This document shows positions 21,035 through 30,057 of a stretch of 64,000 nt of DNA, one piece after another; position 1 is the first letter of the stretch; the number at the start of each line of letters is the position of its first letter. The notes under the pieces are model-generated. The model saw only the letters and a program-made list of their open reading frames with translations. It made no database searches and was not told the origin of the DNA. This DNA comes from Roseovarius sp. M141 (lineage in GTDB: Bacteria; Pseudomonadota; Alphaproteobacteria; Rhodobacterales; Rhodobacteraceae), in NCBI RefSeq assembly GCF_024355225.1, contig NZ_VCNH01000008.1:1364001-1428000 (forward strand). Reading direction: 5' to 3'. The position numbers and the translations under genes are program-made.

Positions 21035-21756
21035 CAGCGCACGTTCGACAGGAATTTCTGCGTTTCGCCGTCCTGCGGCGCGTCAAAGATCTGCTCGGGC
21101 GGCCCGATCTCGCACATGACACCCTGATGAAAGAACGCCACGCGATTGGATACGTCGCGCGCGAAATGCATTTCGTGGGTGACGCAGATCATCGTCATGC
21201 CGTCATCGGCCAGCAGTTTCAGCGTATCCAGAACCTCGCCCACCAATTGCGGATCCAGTGCCGATGTCACCTCGTCGAACAGGATGTAGTCGGGCGCCAT
21301 CGCCAGCGCGCGGGCGATGGCCATGCGTTGCTGTTGGCCGCCGGACAGACGGCCGGGATAGACCTTCAGCTTGTCGGCGAGGCCCACATGGGTCAACTGC
21401 TTGACCGCGACTTCCTCGGCGTCACTTTTTGACATGCCCTTGACCTTGCGGGGGGCGAGGGTGACGTTTTCCAGAACGGTCAGGTGCGGAAACGCGTTGA
21501 ACTGCTGGAACACGATGCCGATCTTGCGGCGCAGCTTGTTCAGGTCGGTGCTGCGGGCGTGAACTTCGGTTCCGTCCACCAGAATACGGCCGCTGTCGAT
21601 AGGCTCCAGCCCGTTGATGCAGGTCAGCAGCGTCGACTTACCCGACCCCGAGCCCCCGATCACCGACACCACTTCGCCCTTGGCGACGGTCAGGTCGATG
21701 CCCTTGAGCACCTGCAACTGGCCAAAGGATTTGTGGACGTTCTCGATCTCAATCAT
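21034..21756 (-). CDS. Polar amino acid ABC transporter ATPase
   Basis: A 240-residue ATPase of the GlnQ/HisP type: Walker A GGSGSGKST, Q-loop VFQQFNAFPHL, signature LSGGQQQRMAIARAL, Walker B ILFDEVTSALDP, and H-loop VTHEMHFARDVSNRV. It forms an operon with two permease genes and a binding protein gene upstream. Within the hydroxyproline cluster the likely cargo is hydroxyproline or its epimers. The stop overlaps the oxidase start. Confidence 0.85.
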   Translation of the reverse strand: MIEIENVHKSFGQLQVLKGIDLTVAKGEVVSVIGGSGSGKSTLLTCINGLEPIDSGRILVDGTEVHARSTDLNKLRRKIGIVFQQFNAFPHLTVLENVTLAPRKVKGMSKSDAEEVAVKQLTHVGLADKLKVYPGRLSGGQQQRMAIARALAMAPDYILFDEVTSALDPQLVGEVLDTLKLLADDGMTMICVTHEMHFARDVSNRVAFFHQGVMCEIGPPEQIFDAPQDGETQKFLSNVR

Positions 21757-22402
21757 TCTCTTTCCACCTTTTCTCCAATTGGCTGCCCAGCCGGGCGATG
21801 GGGAAGCTGAGCAGGAAGTAAATCGCCCCGGCGACCAGCAGGATGAACATCGGCTCTTGCAGGCGCGTGACCAGAATCTGGCTGGCGCGCAGCAGCTCGA
21901 TGATACCCAGCCACAGCACCAGCGCGCTGTCCTTCATCACGCCCAGCGTCAGGCCGATCCAGCTGGGCAGGGCGACGCGCAGGGCCATGGGGAACACGAT
22001 CTGCGTCATGTCCTGCCCCCATGTCAGCCCCAGCGAGCGTGCGGCGCGGCGCGTGACCATCGGTACCGCCTCGATCGCGCCGCGCACGATCTCGGTGCAA
22101 TAGGCAGAAGTATAGAGCGCCAGCACGATGCAGGACGTCACGAATGGCGATATGCCAAAGCCCGCGATGGCCTGAAACGCGTTCGCCAGGATCAGCTGGA
22201 TCAGCAGCGGGACGGATCGAAAAATATCCAGTACGAAGGTCAGCGGCAGGGCCATCCACGGTTTGATCTGCGCACGGATCACGCCGAACAGCAGGCCCAG
22301 CGCCGTGCCGCCTACGACGGCAAAGAACGTCACCGCCAGCGTCATGCCCGCGCCCTTGAGCATGAACAGCAGGTCGTTGAAGGTCAGGGAAGTCTCAAAC
22401 AT
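21749..22402 (-). CDS. Polar amino acid ABC transporter permease
   Basis: A 217-residue HisMQ-type permease with five predicted helices and the coupling motif RAARSLGLTWGQDMTQIVFPMALR. It pairs with the permease encoded at 22416-23081 as a heterodimer. Its 3' end overlaps the ATPase gene by eight bases. Confidence 0.85.
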   Translation of the reverse strand: MFETSLTFNDLLFMLKGAGMTLAVTFFAVVGGTALGLLFGVIRAQIKPWMALPLTFVLDIFRSVPLLIQLILANAFQAIAGFGISPFVTSCIVLALYTSAYCTEIVRGAIEAVPMVTRRAARSLGLTWGQDMTQIVFPMALRVALPSWIGLTLGVMKDSALVLWLGIIELLRASQILVTRLQEPMFILLVAGAIYFLLSFPIARLGSQLEKRWKEND

Positions 22403-22415
22403 CTGGATCTTCCCT

Positions 22416-23081
22416 TCAATACCGGAACAGGCGCCACGCCAGCAGGCGCGCCGCCAGCATCACGGCCTTGGTGATGAGGTAGTAGATGACCGCCGCCAGC
22501 GCGAAGAACTCGAACGTGCGGAAGCTGCGCGCGTTCAGATCCTGCGTGACCCCGGTCAGGTCGGTCGACATGCCCACGGTGACGCCCAGCGACGTCATCA
22601 GGATGGCCCAGACCATCTGGTTCATCGTCGGCAGGAACGCGATGCGGAACATCTGCGGCATGACGATCAGGCGGAACGCCTTGGGCGCGCTCATGCCCAG
22701 CGACCGGCCCGCGCGAATCTGCGTGTCGGGAATGGCGCGCAGCGAGCCGCGGAACGTCTCGCACAGGTAGCCGGCGTTGTTGAATGCGATCCCGGCCAGC
22801 AGCGCCACGTAGGGGCTGAGGTAGATGCCAAAGGAGCCAAGGCCGAAATGTGCCATGTAAATCTGGAACAGGGCGGGCGTGTTGCGTGCCAATTCGACCC
22901 ATGCGGTCGCAGGCGCCCGCAGCCAGCGCGATTTCGAATTGCGCGCGACGGCCAGAAACACGGCGATGGTGATGCCGATCAGCATCGACAGGATCGCGAT
23001 CTGCATCGTGACCAGCGCGCCGTCCAGCATATCCGGCAGCGCGCGCAGTGCCTGTCGCCATTGGAAGGTGTAGTTGCCCAT
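22416..23081 (-). CDS. Polar amino acid ABC transporter permease
   Basis: A 221-residue HisMQ-type permease with the coupling motif RAGRSLGMSAPKAFRLIVMPQMFR and the usual LARNTPALFQIYMAHFGLG segment. The start MGNYTF (ATG at 23081) is preferred because the in-frame ATG further upstream would lie beyond a strong hairpin. It is 13 bases from the second permease gene. Confidence 0.85.
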   Translation of the reverse strand: MGNYTFQWRQALRALPDMLDGALVTMQIAILSMLIGITIAVFLAVARNSKSRWLRAPATAWVELARNTPALFQIYMAHFGLGSFGIYLSPYVALLAGIAFNNAGYLCETFRGSLRAIPDTQIRAGRSLGMSAPKAFRLIVMPQMFRIAFLPTMNQMVWAILMTSLGVTVGMSTDLTGVTQDLNARSFRTFEFFALAAVIYYLITKAVMLAARLLAWRLFRY

Positions 23082-23105
23082 TCGGCTTGGCTCCTGCCGC
23101 TTTAC

Positions 23106-23136
23106 GGAAAGGGCGGGGGCCGATTGGCCCCCGCCC
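23106..23136 (-). terminator. Strong hairpin between binding protein and permease genes
   Basis: A perfect 11-bp GC stem (23111-23121 with 23126-23136) has a 4-base loop and, on the minus strand, a short TTTCC tail. It separates the highly needed binding protein gene from the transporter core genes, a typical expression-ratio attenuator. Confidence 0.65.
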
Positions 23137-23156
23137 ATGTCACCAGATGGTGACGA

Positions 23157-23966
23157 TCAACGATAGACTTTATCGACGGTCAGATCCGGTGCGTCGCCGC
23201 CGACCCACTCTTCATAAAGTTCCTGGTAGCGGCCGGTGCGGACCTGCTGATTGATGAAAAGGTCAAGGTAGTTCAGCAGGCCGTATTCCTGACGCAGCGC
23301 GATCAGGCCGACATAGTCGGGCAGGTAAGGTGCGTCGCCCGCAATGGTCAGGCCCTCGTATTTACCGCCGGCAACGATGGACGATGCCACGGTCGATGTG
23401 ACGACAGTCGCGTCGATCTGACCCTGCGACAATGCCAGAAACACGTCTGCCTGGCTCTGATAGGGGCGGAAGCTGCCGCCCTGGTCCCATTTGGTGATGT
23501 CGTCGTCCAGCGCGATGCCCTCGTAGGTGCCCGCGACCGACCCGACAGTGTGGGTGGCCAGCGAGTCATACCCGTCGATTCCGGTGTCTTCGCGCGTCAG
23601 CACGACGTTGGTGAAGGCAAAGTAAGGCACCGTGAACCCCGCCGTCTTGGCCCGCTCCAGCGTGTCCGATGTGGACGCCACGCCCACGTCGACGCGCCCC
23701 GACACCAGCGCCGGAATACGGTCGGGGAACGGGGTTTCGACAATCTCGGCCTCAACGCCCAGTGCGGCGGCCAGATCGTTGCAGTAATCGACGTCAAAGC
23801 CGATCGGGTTGTTGTCCGCATCCCGCGATCCCATCGGCGGGAAGTCCAGAACCACGGCGCAGCGCAGCGTGCCCGAAGCGACGATGTCGTCCAGTTTGTC
23901 AGCCTGCGCGGCGGGCGCGGCGATGGCGGCGGCCAGTGCGGTACCGGCGATATATCCGAATTTCAT
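23157..23966 (-). CDS. Amino acid ABC transporter periplasmic binding protein
   Basis: A 269-residue secreted SBP_bac_3 protein. The signal peptide ends near residue 22 (APAAQA|DKLDD). The body shows the family signature GFDVDYCNDLAAALGVEAEIVETPFPDRIPALVSGRVDVG, here seen as GFDVDYCNDLA and ALVSGRVDV, and PDYVGLIALRQEYGLLNYLD at the end. The ATG at 23966 begins the signal peptide. It leads an operon with permeases, ATPase and catabolic genes. A dyad that may bind the cluster regulator lies about 95 bases upstream. Confidence 0.87.
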   Translation of the reverse strand: MKFGYIAGTALAAAIAAPAAQADKLDDIVASGTLRCAVVLDFPPMGSRDADNNPIGFDVDYCNDLAAALGVEAEIVETPFPDRIPALVSGRVDVGVASTSDTLERAKTAGFTVPYFAFTNVVLTREDTGIDGYDSLATHTVGSVAGTYEGIALDDDITKWDQGGSFRPYQSQADVFLALSQGQIDATVVTSTVASSIVAGGKYEGLTIAGDAPYLPDYVGLIALRQEYGLLNYLDLFINQQVRTGRYQELYEEWVGGDAPDLTVDKVYR

Positions 23967-24058
23967 GTATGACTCCCTGTCATGTTTTTGGGTCAGACCC
24001 GTCGCTCGTCCGCTCAGTGGGGACGAGTCGGTAGGGTCAGGCAACAATGAATCCTGCG

Positions 24059-24077
24059 AAAATACAAGAAGTATTTT
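24059..24077. promoter_or_regulatory. Candidate operator, AAAATAC-N5-GTATTTT
   Basis: A perfect 7-bp inverted repeat around AAGAA upstream of the ABC operon. The core ATAC-N5-GTAT recurs before the reductase gene (28858-28870), and in near form before the DapA-family gene. It is a candidate site for the GntR regulator at 31176. Confidence 0.5.
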
Positions 24078-24131
24078 GGGTCAGGTGCGGCGGTTGGGTT
24101 ATATATTCCTGTCCTCCGTCCAACCATCGGA

Positions 24132-25445
24132 TCAAAAGCCCACGATGCGGTCGGGCAGCCAAGTCACCAGTGCCGGAAAGGTCGCGATCAGCGCCAGCGT
24201 CAACACTTGAAGCACGATGAACGGCACGACGCCACGGCACATCTGCCCATAGGTCATATCGGGTGGCGCGATGGATTTCAGGTAGAATATGGACGAGGCC
24301 ATGGGCGGCGTTAGATACCCGGTCTGAATCACGATCAGCACCATCGTCGCGAACCAGATCGGATCAATCCCGGACGAGCGGATGAAGGGCGTGAACAGCG
24401 GCACGCAGATCAGTACGTTGGCCGTCCAGTCCAGCACGAATCCCAGCACGAAGACGACCAGCAGGAAGAACACGATCATGCCCGTGGTGCCCAGACCCGC
24501 GCCTTCGATGAAGCCGCGGATCAGGCTGGCGCCGCCGTTGGCCGCAAAGACCCCCATGAACATCGTGCCCGCGGCCACGATCAGCAGGATCATCGCCGAG
24601 ATGCGCACCGTTATCGCCAGCGATTCGCGCAGAACGATCCAGTTGAACCGGCGGTTGGCGATACACAGGACCAGCGCACCTGCCGCACCCACAGCCGCCG
24701 CCTCGGTAGGGGAGGCGACGCCGCCCAGGATCGAGCCGAGGACCGCAAAGATCAGTAGGAACACAGGGACCAGCGTCAGCACGGTCGCGCGCAGTTTCTC
24801 GCCCAAGGTGAATTCCTCTTCCGGCGCATCGCCGGGCAGGGGGATGGCCGGATTGCGGATGCCCTGCACGGCGATATAGCCCAGAAACAGCACCACCATC
24901 AGCAGGCCGGGGATCATCATCCCGGCCAGCAGCTTGCCCACGGACATCTGCGCGAGGGAGGCATACATCACCGCAATGACCGACGGCGGGATCATCGTGC
25001 CCAGCGATCCGCCGGCGCAGATCGTCCCGGCGATCAGCGAATTGTCATAGCGTGCCTTTTGCATGGCCGGAATCGCCATCATGCCGATCATCACCTCGAC
25101 CGCGCCGACGACGCCGGCAGCGGCCGCGAAAACGGCGCCCATCGCGATGGTGGCCAGCGCAAGCCCGCCGGGCAGACGCCCCAGCCACATGTTCATCACG
25201 CGAAACAGCCGCTCGGCGATGCCCGAGCGTTCCAGCAATGCGCCCATCAGGATGAACATCGGGATCGCCGACAGGATGAAGTTGGTCGAGGCCGAATAGA
25301 ACGAGCCGTATAGCTGGTTGAACCCGACCGGCCCAAAGGCGACCAGCCCCGCCCCGACCGATACGATCACCAGCGAAAAGGCAACGGGCAAGCCCAGGAG
25401 GATCAGCGCGAATAGCGCGGGAAACATCAGTCCGGCGGTCAGCAT
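24132..25445 (-). CDS. TRAP transporter large permease, DctM family
   Basis: A 437-residue protein with about a dozen hydrophobic helices and DctM hallmarks: LLGLPVAFSLVIVSV near the start, GTICAGGSLGTMIPPSV, PTEAAAVGAAGAL and LTPPMASSIFYLKSI. It imports a carboxylate-containing solute using a sodium gradient together with the small permease and binding protein encoded upstream. It follows dctQ after one base. The substrate is unknown; the location suggests hydroxyproline or a related compound. Confidence 0.87.
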   Translation of the reverse strand: MLTAGLMFPALFALILLGLPVAFSLVIVSVGAGLVAFGPVGFNQLYGSFYSASTNFILSAIPMFILMGALLERSGIAERLFRVMNMWLGRLPGGLALATIAMGAVFAAAAGVVGAVEVMIGMMAIPAMQKARYDNSLIAGTICAGGSLGTMIPPSVIAVMYASLAQMSVGKLLAGMMIPGLLMVVLFLGYIAVQGIRNPAIPLPGDAPEEEFTLGEKLRATVLTLVPVFLLIFAVLGSILGGVASPTEAAAVGAAGALVLCIANRRFNWIVLRESLAITVRISAMILLIVAAGTMFMGVFAANGGASLIRGFIEGAGLGTTGMIVFFLLVVFVLGFVLDWTANVLICVPLFTPFIRSSGIDPIWFATMVLIVIQTGYLTPPMASSIFYLKSIAPPDMTYGQMCRGVVPFIVLQVLTLALIATFPALVTWLPDRIVGF

Positions 25446-25446
25446 A

Positions 25447-25971
25447 TCAGGTCTCGATCTTGAATGTGTCGTCGGCGCGCGGATTCAGCAGCGCGCGTAT
25501 GCCCTCGGCGGCCAGTTGTAGCGAAAGGGCGGCCAGTCCGATGGTCAGCGCGGTGTAAAAGGGCCACATCAGCGGCGCCCACGGGCTGACATGCTCGACC
25601 TCGCCCGAGTGGAACGCGCGCAGCGCCCGTTCGCCGCCGATCCATGCCAGCTTGGCGAAGATGGGGCAGAGGATGAAGAGAAACGCGATACCGTCGATCG
25701 CGCCGCGCATACGGCGCGGCATGCGCGACGACAGGAAATCGATACGCACATGCGCATCCTCGCGCAGCGCCTGCGCGGCGCCGAGGACGAACAGCACGCC
25801 CGTGCTCATGTAGGCGATGTCGAACGCCCAAATCGTCGGCGCGCCAAATCCGTAGCGCGCCACCACCTCGTAAAGCATGGAGGCGATGAGGATCAGGACC
25901 ATGGCCTGTGCCAAATATCCAAGACCGGCTGATATGCCGTCCGCGAGGCCAAGAAAGATCCGTTTCATCAT
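25447..25971 (-). CDS. TRAP transporter small permease, DctQ family
   Basis: A 174-residue protein with four hydrophobic segments and DctQ features (LIASMLYEVVARYGFGAPTIWAFDIAYM, here seen as YEVVARYGFGAP and FDIAYMSTGVLF; then REDAHVRIDFL). It bridges the large permease and the binding protein. It lies between dctP (13 bases) and dctM (1 base). Confidence 0.85.
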   Translation of the reverse strand: MMKRIFLGLADGISAGLGYLAQAMVLILIASMLYEVVARYGFGAPTIWAFDIAYMSTGVLFVLGAAQALREDAHVRIDFLSSRMPRRMRGAIDGIAFLFILCPIFAKLAWIGGERALRAFHSGEVEHVSPWAPLMWPFYTALTIGLAALSLQLAAEGIRALLNPRADDTFKIET

Positions 25972-25984
25972 CGCCTCCGGTGGC

Positions 25985-27046
25985 TTACTTGCCGTTGCGG
26001 ATCAGATACCCGCTCTGCTGGGTCCAGCGATCCTCGTAGGCCAGATAGCCTTCGAGGATGTCCGCCATGCGCCCGCGCCCGGCCTCTTTTTCGGCCTCGG
26101 CCTGCTTCTTGATCCAGTCGACGCCAGCGGCCTCAAGCTCGTCCTGAAAGGCAGGGTCCAGCTCGATCACTTCGGCCTTGGAGGCACGGAACGTCTCCAT
26201 CGCCTTCATGTCGTTGTCGTAGAAGTTCATCAGCGATTGCAGCGTTGTCAGCTCGGCTGCCGCCTCCAGCTTGGGCTTGAGCGCGTCGTCCAGCGCATCC
26301 CACGTCTCTTGCTTGACCACGACTTCCCACAGGAAAGTGGGCTGATGCACGCCGGGGGTGATGATATAGGGCGCGGCCTCGTGAAAGCCTTCGGGAAGGT
26401 TGGCCGAGGGGGGCGCCCATTCGATGGCGTCGACGCCCTTGCGCTCCAGCAGGGTATAGATCTCGCCCGGCGGAACCACGGTGGGGACGGCGCCGAAATA
26501 GTCGCGCATCACTTCGGCCCAGGGGCCGGACGTGCGGTATTTCAGGCCCTTGAGGTCTTCGGCGGTTTTGATCGGCTTGTTGGCGTGCGCCATGATCTCG
26601 GACGAGCCGATGCCGACGATGAGCGTCTTGAAGCCCTCCTCGGCGCGGATCTCCTGAAGCAGTTCGCGCCCGCCGCCCTCATAGATCCAGGTTGCATAGG
26701 CCTCGGGGCCCATGCCGCCGGGAAAGCCCGAGAAGATGGCGTTGATCGGGTTCTGGTTGACCAGATAGCTGGGGGTCGAGTGGCCCGCCTCGGTGATGCC
26801 ATCACGCACGCCGTCATAGACTTGCAGCGCCGGAACGAGGATGCCCGCACCGAAGGGCTGGATTTCGACTGCGCCATCGGTCAGCAGCTCGGTATTGTCG
26901 GCGAAACGCCCAAGGAAATTGACGTAAAACGGTGACCCTTCGGGGACGGATGTCGGCACGCGCCAAGTGACGTCCTGCGCGGCTGCGCTGAGCGCGACCA
27001 GTGACAGCGCGCTGGCGAGGGCCAGGGATTTGATTGGGGAATTCAT
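25985..27046 (-). CDS. TRAP transporter solute-binding protein, DctP family
   Basis: A 353-residue periplasmic protein with a signal peptide of about 23 residues (ALSAAAQ). It has DctP features: the arginine-bearing segment LKGLKYRTSGPWAEVMRDYFGAVPT and GVDAIEWAPPSANLPEGFHEAAPYI. The TSGPWAE and IEWAPP segments place it with the TakP/DctP-like branch that binds alpha-keto and amino acids. It leads the TRAP operon. The ATG at 27046 starts the signal peptide. Confidence 0.85.
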   Translation of the reverse strand: MNSPIKSLALASALSLVALSAAAQDVTWRVPTSVPEGSPFYVNFLGRFADNTELLTDGAVEIQPFGAGILVPALQVYDGVRDGITEAGHSTPSYLVNQNPINAIFSGFPGGMGPEAYATWIYEGGGRELLQEIRAEEGFKTLIVGIGSSEIMAHANKPIKTAEDLKGLKYRTSGPWAEVMRDYFGAVPTVVPPGEIYTLLERKGVDAIEWAPPSANLPEGFHEAAPYIITPGVHQPTFLWEVVVKQETWDALDDALKPKLEAAAELTTLQSLMNFYDNDMKAMETFRASKAEVIELDPAFQDELEAAGVDWIKKQAEAEKEAGRGRMADILEGYLAYEDRWTQQSGYLIRNGK

Positions 27047-27136
27047 GTGTAACACCTCCGGTTTGTTCTGTTGGGCGTCGCGGTCCACGCTGAGGCGTGG
27101 TTGGCGACTCCTAGGGTATACAATTAGAGTTATTCG

Positions 27137-27164
27137 TGTCGACATAAAAAATACAAAGAGGACT
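27137..27164. promoter_or_regulatory. Candidate operator before the TRAP operon
   Basis: TGTCGACA (27137-27144) is followed after TA by AAAAATACAAA (27147-27157). The same two blocks, also two bases apart but on the other strand, occur at 31109-31129 before the DapA-family gene: 19 of 21 bases agree. The site is about 90 bases upstream of the dctP start. Confidence 0.55.
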
Positions 27165-27222
27165 GGAAAATTCGTGACAGATACTCAGGCCCACGCGATC
27201 CGGGCGTTTTCGCCCGCGAGGC

Positions 27223-27250
27223 AAAAGGGGCGATCCATTGACCGCCCCTT
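27223..27250 (-). terminator. Terminator after the semialdehyde dehydrogenase gene
   Basis: An 8-bp stem (AAGGGGCG at 27225-27232 with CGCCCCTT at 27243-27250) reads on the minus strand into TTTTGCC. It lies just beyond the stop at 27262. A second small hairpin (CGGGCG-TTTT-CGCCCG) is at 27201-27216. Confidence 0.7.
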
Positions 27251-27261
27251 GCTGATCCGCT

Positions 27262-28785
27262 TCAGTTCTGCTTCACCGCGTCTTCGGGCAGCAGCGCCTC
27301 GGGCATGTTTTGATAGCTGACCGGGCGCAGAAAGCGGCGGATCGACAATGTCCCGACGCTGGTTGCGCCAAAGTTGGTGCTGGCCGGATACGGTCCGCCA
27401 TGGACCATCGAATCGACCACCTCGACCCCGGTGGGGAAGCCGTTGACCAGCACCCGGCCGGCCTTGCGCTCCAGCACCGGGCGCAGGCTGCGCGCGGCGT
27501 CCATATCGCCATCGTCCATGTGCAGCGTGGCCGTCAGCTGACCCTGAAAGCCACTGGCCAGATCGCGCATCTCGTCCAGTGACGCGGCCCGCACGACCAG
27601 CCCCAGAGGGCCAAAGACCTCCTCGTGCAGCGCCGGGTCGGCTTTGAATTCGGCTGCTGTCGTTTCGAACAGGGCAGGCGCGGCAGTGCGTCCTTCGGAC
27701 GGCGCGGACACCACGGGGCGCACGCCATTCAGCGCTTTGATGCGGTCAGCGCCGTCGCAATAGGCCTTGGCGATGCCGTCGGTCAGCATGGTCTGGGGGG
27801 CGACCTCTTGCAGCGCGCCCGCCGCTGCCGACACGAAGGCGTCCGCGTCGGCGCCGTCCAGCACCACGGCGATGCCGGGGTTGGTGCAGAACTGACCGGC
27901 GCCCATGGTCAGCGATCCGGCCCAGGCGCGGCCCAGATCGGCGCCGCGCGCCTTGGTCGCCTCGGGCATCAGGAACATCGGATTGACCGAGCCGAGTTCG
28001 CCAAAGAACGGGATCGGCTCGGGGCGCTGGGCGCACAGATCGAACAGCGCCCGGCCCCCGGCCAGCGATCCGGTAAAGCCGACCGCCTTGATCAACGGAT
28101 GTTGCACCAGCGCCTGACCCACGGCGCGGTCGCCCCCCTGGATCAGCGAAAAGATGCCCTTGGGCATGGCGCATTTCTCGATTGCGGCATGGATCGCCTC
28201 GGCGACGATCTCGCCGGTGCCGGGATGGGCCGAGTGCCCCTTGACCACAACCGGGCAACCGGCGGCCAGTGCCGCAGCGGTATCGCCCCCGGCAGTGGAG
28301 AAGGCGAGCGGGAAGTTGGACGCACCAAAGACGGCGACCGGACCGATGGGGCGCTGCACCATGACGATTTCGGGGCGCGGCGCCGGGGCGCGATCCGGCA
28401 TCGCGGCGTCGAACCGGTGGTCCAGATAGTCGCCCTTGACGATGTGATCCGCGAACAGGCGCAGCTGGCCCACGGTGCGGCCACGCTCGCCCTGAAGGCG
28501 GCCTTCGGGCAGGCCGGTTTCCTGCGTGCCGATCTGGGTGATCGCGTCGCCACGTGCGTCGATTTCATCAGCGATGGCGTTCAGGAACGCGGCGCGATCT
28601 GCGCGCGACGTTGTTGCGTAGGCGTCGAATGTGTCTTCGGCGGCCTTGCAAGCGCGATCCACCAGATCAACGGTGCCGACGGAAAACGCGTGCGTCGGGC
28701 CGTGCGCCGGGCTGGAGTCGAATGTATCATCGCCGGCGATCCATTCGCCCGCGATCAGGTGGTTGCCATGGGGATTGAAAGTCAT
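27262..28785 (-). CDS. 2,5-dioxovalerate (alpha-ketoglutarate semialdehyde) dehydrogenase
   Basis: A 507-residue aldehyde dehydrogenase. The NAD(P) segment (GPVAVFGASNFPLAFSTAGGD), glutamate in FFGELGSVNPMF and cysteine in GAGQFCTNPG mark the active site; VHGGPYPAST and SIRRFLRPVSYQNMP at the C-terminus are typical of the KGSA dehydrogenase branch. It oxidises alpha-ketoglutarate semialdehyde to 2-oxoglutarate, the last step of the trans-4-hydroxyproline route. The ATG at 28785 starts the conserved MTFNPHGNHLIAGEW; the upstream extension is not family-like. Confidence 0.85.
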   Translation of the reverse strand: MTFNPHGNHLIAGEWIAGDDTFDSSPAHGPTHAFSVGTVDLVDRACKAAEDTFDAYATTSRADRAAFLNAIADEIDARGDAITQIGTQETGLPEGRLQGERGRTVGQLRLFADHIVKGDYLDHRFDAAMPDRAPAPRPEIVMVQRPIGPVAVFGASNFPLAFSTAGGDTAAALAAGCPVVVKGHSAHPGTGEIVAEAIHAAIEKCAMPKGIFSLIQGGDRAVGQALVQHPLIKAVGFTGSLAGGRALFDLCAQRPEPIPFFGELGSVNPMFLMPEATKARGADLGRAWAGSLTMGAGQFCTNPGIAVVLDGADADAFVSAAAGALQEVAPQTMLTDGIAKAYCDGADRIKALNGVRPVVSAPSEGRTAAPALFETTAAEFKADPALHEEVFGPLGLVVRAASLDEMRDLASGFQGQLTATLHMDDGDMDAARSLRPVLERKAGRVLVNGFPTGVEVVDSMVHGGPYPASTNFGATSVGTLSIRRFLRPVSYQNMPEALLPEDAVKQN

Positions 28786-28851
28786 GGGTGTGGTCCTTTC
28801 CTTGCGCCCGCGCGATAGTGCACCGGCGCCTTGAATGTTTCCTAGATGAAG

Positions 28852-28873
28852 GTATGCATACATCAAGTATGCA
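28852..28873. promoter_or_regulatory. Candidate operator, TGCATAC-N5-GTATGCA
   Basis: TGCATAC (28855-28861) and GTATGCA (28867-28873) form a perfect 7-bp inverted repeat around ATCAA. The left half is also part of GTATGCATAC (28852-28861), itself a palindrome. It lies between two divergent genes of the cluster, 39 bases before the reductase start, and shares the ATAC-N5-GTAT core with 24059-24077. Confidence 0.5.
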
Positions 28874-28911
28874 AGATTTCAACCCGATCCACTCCAAGAA
28901 AGGACAGCCCG

Positions 28912-29946
28912 ATGCCGCAGACGACAGTGACAGCCCGTGCCCTGATGGCCCTTGTGACCGAGATATTCCAGCGCGGAGGGCTGTCGCAGCAGCATGCCGA
29001 GGCGTTGGGCCGCGCGATTGTCGCGGGCGAACGGGACAATTGCAAATCGCACGGCGTCTACCGGATCGAGGGCTGCCTGCGCACCGTCAAGGCAGGCAAG
29101 GTCGCGCCGGATGCCGTGCCCGCGCTGGACGACACGGCGGGCGCAATCCTGCGTGTGGATGCCAAAGGCGGCTTTTCCAACGCCGCGTTCGAGCTGGGCG
29201 CGCCTGCGCTGGCTGCGCGCGCGCGCGAGTTGGGCATGGCAGCGCTGGTGATCAACGACTGCGTTCACTTCGCCGCCCTCTGGCCCGAGATCGAGATGCT
29301 GACGGACATGGGGCTGGCCGCGATGGCCATGTGCCCCAGCTATGCCAGCGTCGCGCCCACCGGCGGCACCGCCCCGCTGATGGGGACCAACCCGTTTGCA
29401 TTCGGCTGGCCGCGCCCGGACGGCGCGCCCTACGTCTTTGATTTTGCCACCAGCGTTGCCGCGCGCGGCGAGATCGAGCTGCACCGCCGCGCCGGCAAAC
29501 CGCTGCCCGAAGGCTGGGCGCTGGACAAGGACGGCGTGCCCACGACCGACCCCGAGGCGGCGCTGAATGGCGCGATGCTGCCTTTTGGCGCGCATAAGGG
29601 GTCGGCCATCTCGACCATGATCGAGCTGCTGGCCGGCGTGATGATCGGTGATTTGACCAGCCCCGAGGCGCTGGATCTTCTGGGCACGACCACGCTGGCC
29701 CCCAAGCACGGCGAATTAATCTTGGCCTTCGATCCCGCGCGTTTCGCCGCCGGACGGGGCGACCCGCTGGCCCGCGCCGAAACGCTGTTCGAGGCGATTG
29801 CCGGGCAGGGCGCGCGCCTGCCGTCACAGCGCCGTTTCGCCGCGCGGGCCGAGACCGAGAGGAATGGGATCACGCTGACCGAGGCGGAGATGGCATTGAT
29901 GGAGAAGCTGCGCGATCAGGGGTTGGAGGCGGTGGATCTGGTCTGA
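28912..29946 (+). CDS. Ldh2-family reductase, probable delta1-pyrroline-2-carboxylate reductase
   Basis: A 344-residue malate/L-lactate dehydrogenase-family (type 2) NAD(P)H enzyme: ERDNCKSHGVYRIEGCLRTV with the conserved SHG, VINDCVHFAALWPEIE, PLMGTNPFAFGWPR, and FGAHKGSAISTMIELLAG. In hydroxyproline clusters this family (LhpD/DpkA) reduces pyrroline-2-carboxylate to L-proline, the product expected from the two 3-hydroxyproline dehydratases here. It is the only plus-strand gene in the cluster and faces the dehydrogenase across a dyad. Confidence 0.78.
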   Translation: MPQTTVTARALMALVTEIFQRGGLSQQHAEALGRAIVAGERDNCKSHGVYRIEGCLRTVKAGKVAPDAVPALDDTAGAILRVDAKGGFSNAAFELGAPALAARARELGMAALVINDCVHFAALWPEIEMLTDMGLAAMAMCPSYASVAPTGGTAPLMGTNPFAFGWPRPDGAPYVFDFATSVAARGEIELHRRAGKPLPEGWALDKDGVPTTDPEAALNGAMLPFGAHKGSAISTMIELLAGVMIGDLTSPEALDLLGTTTLAPKHGELILAFDPARFAAGRGDPLARAETLFEAIAGQGARLPSQRRFAARAETERNGITLTEAEMALMEKLRDQGLEAVDLV

Positions 29947-30004
29947 CAGGCGCTCTTTCGTGGCTTCGCCTTTGTCCCGAACGGCAGGGCGTCTGACCGA
30001 GCCC

Positions 30005-30030
30005 AAAAGGGCGGCCCAATCGGACCGCCC
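30005..30030 (-). terminator. Terminator between the convergent reductase and DapA-family genes
   Basis: A 9-bp stem with one mismatch (30009-30017 with 30022-30030) reads on the minus strand into TTTTGGGC. It terminates the DapA-family gene (stop at 30058) and may also stop the plus-strand reductase transcript. Confidence 0.65.
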
Positions 30031-30057
30031 TCCTTCCTCAACATCTGGGTGCAGACC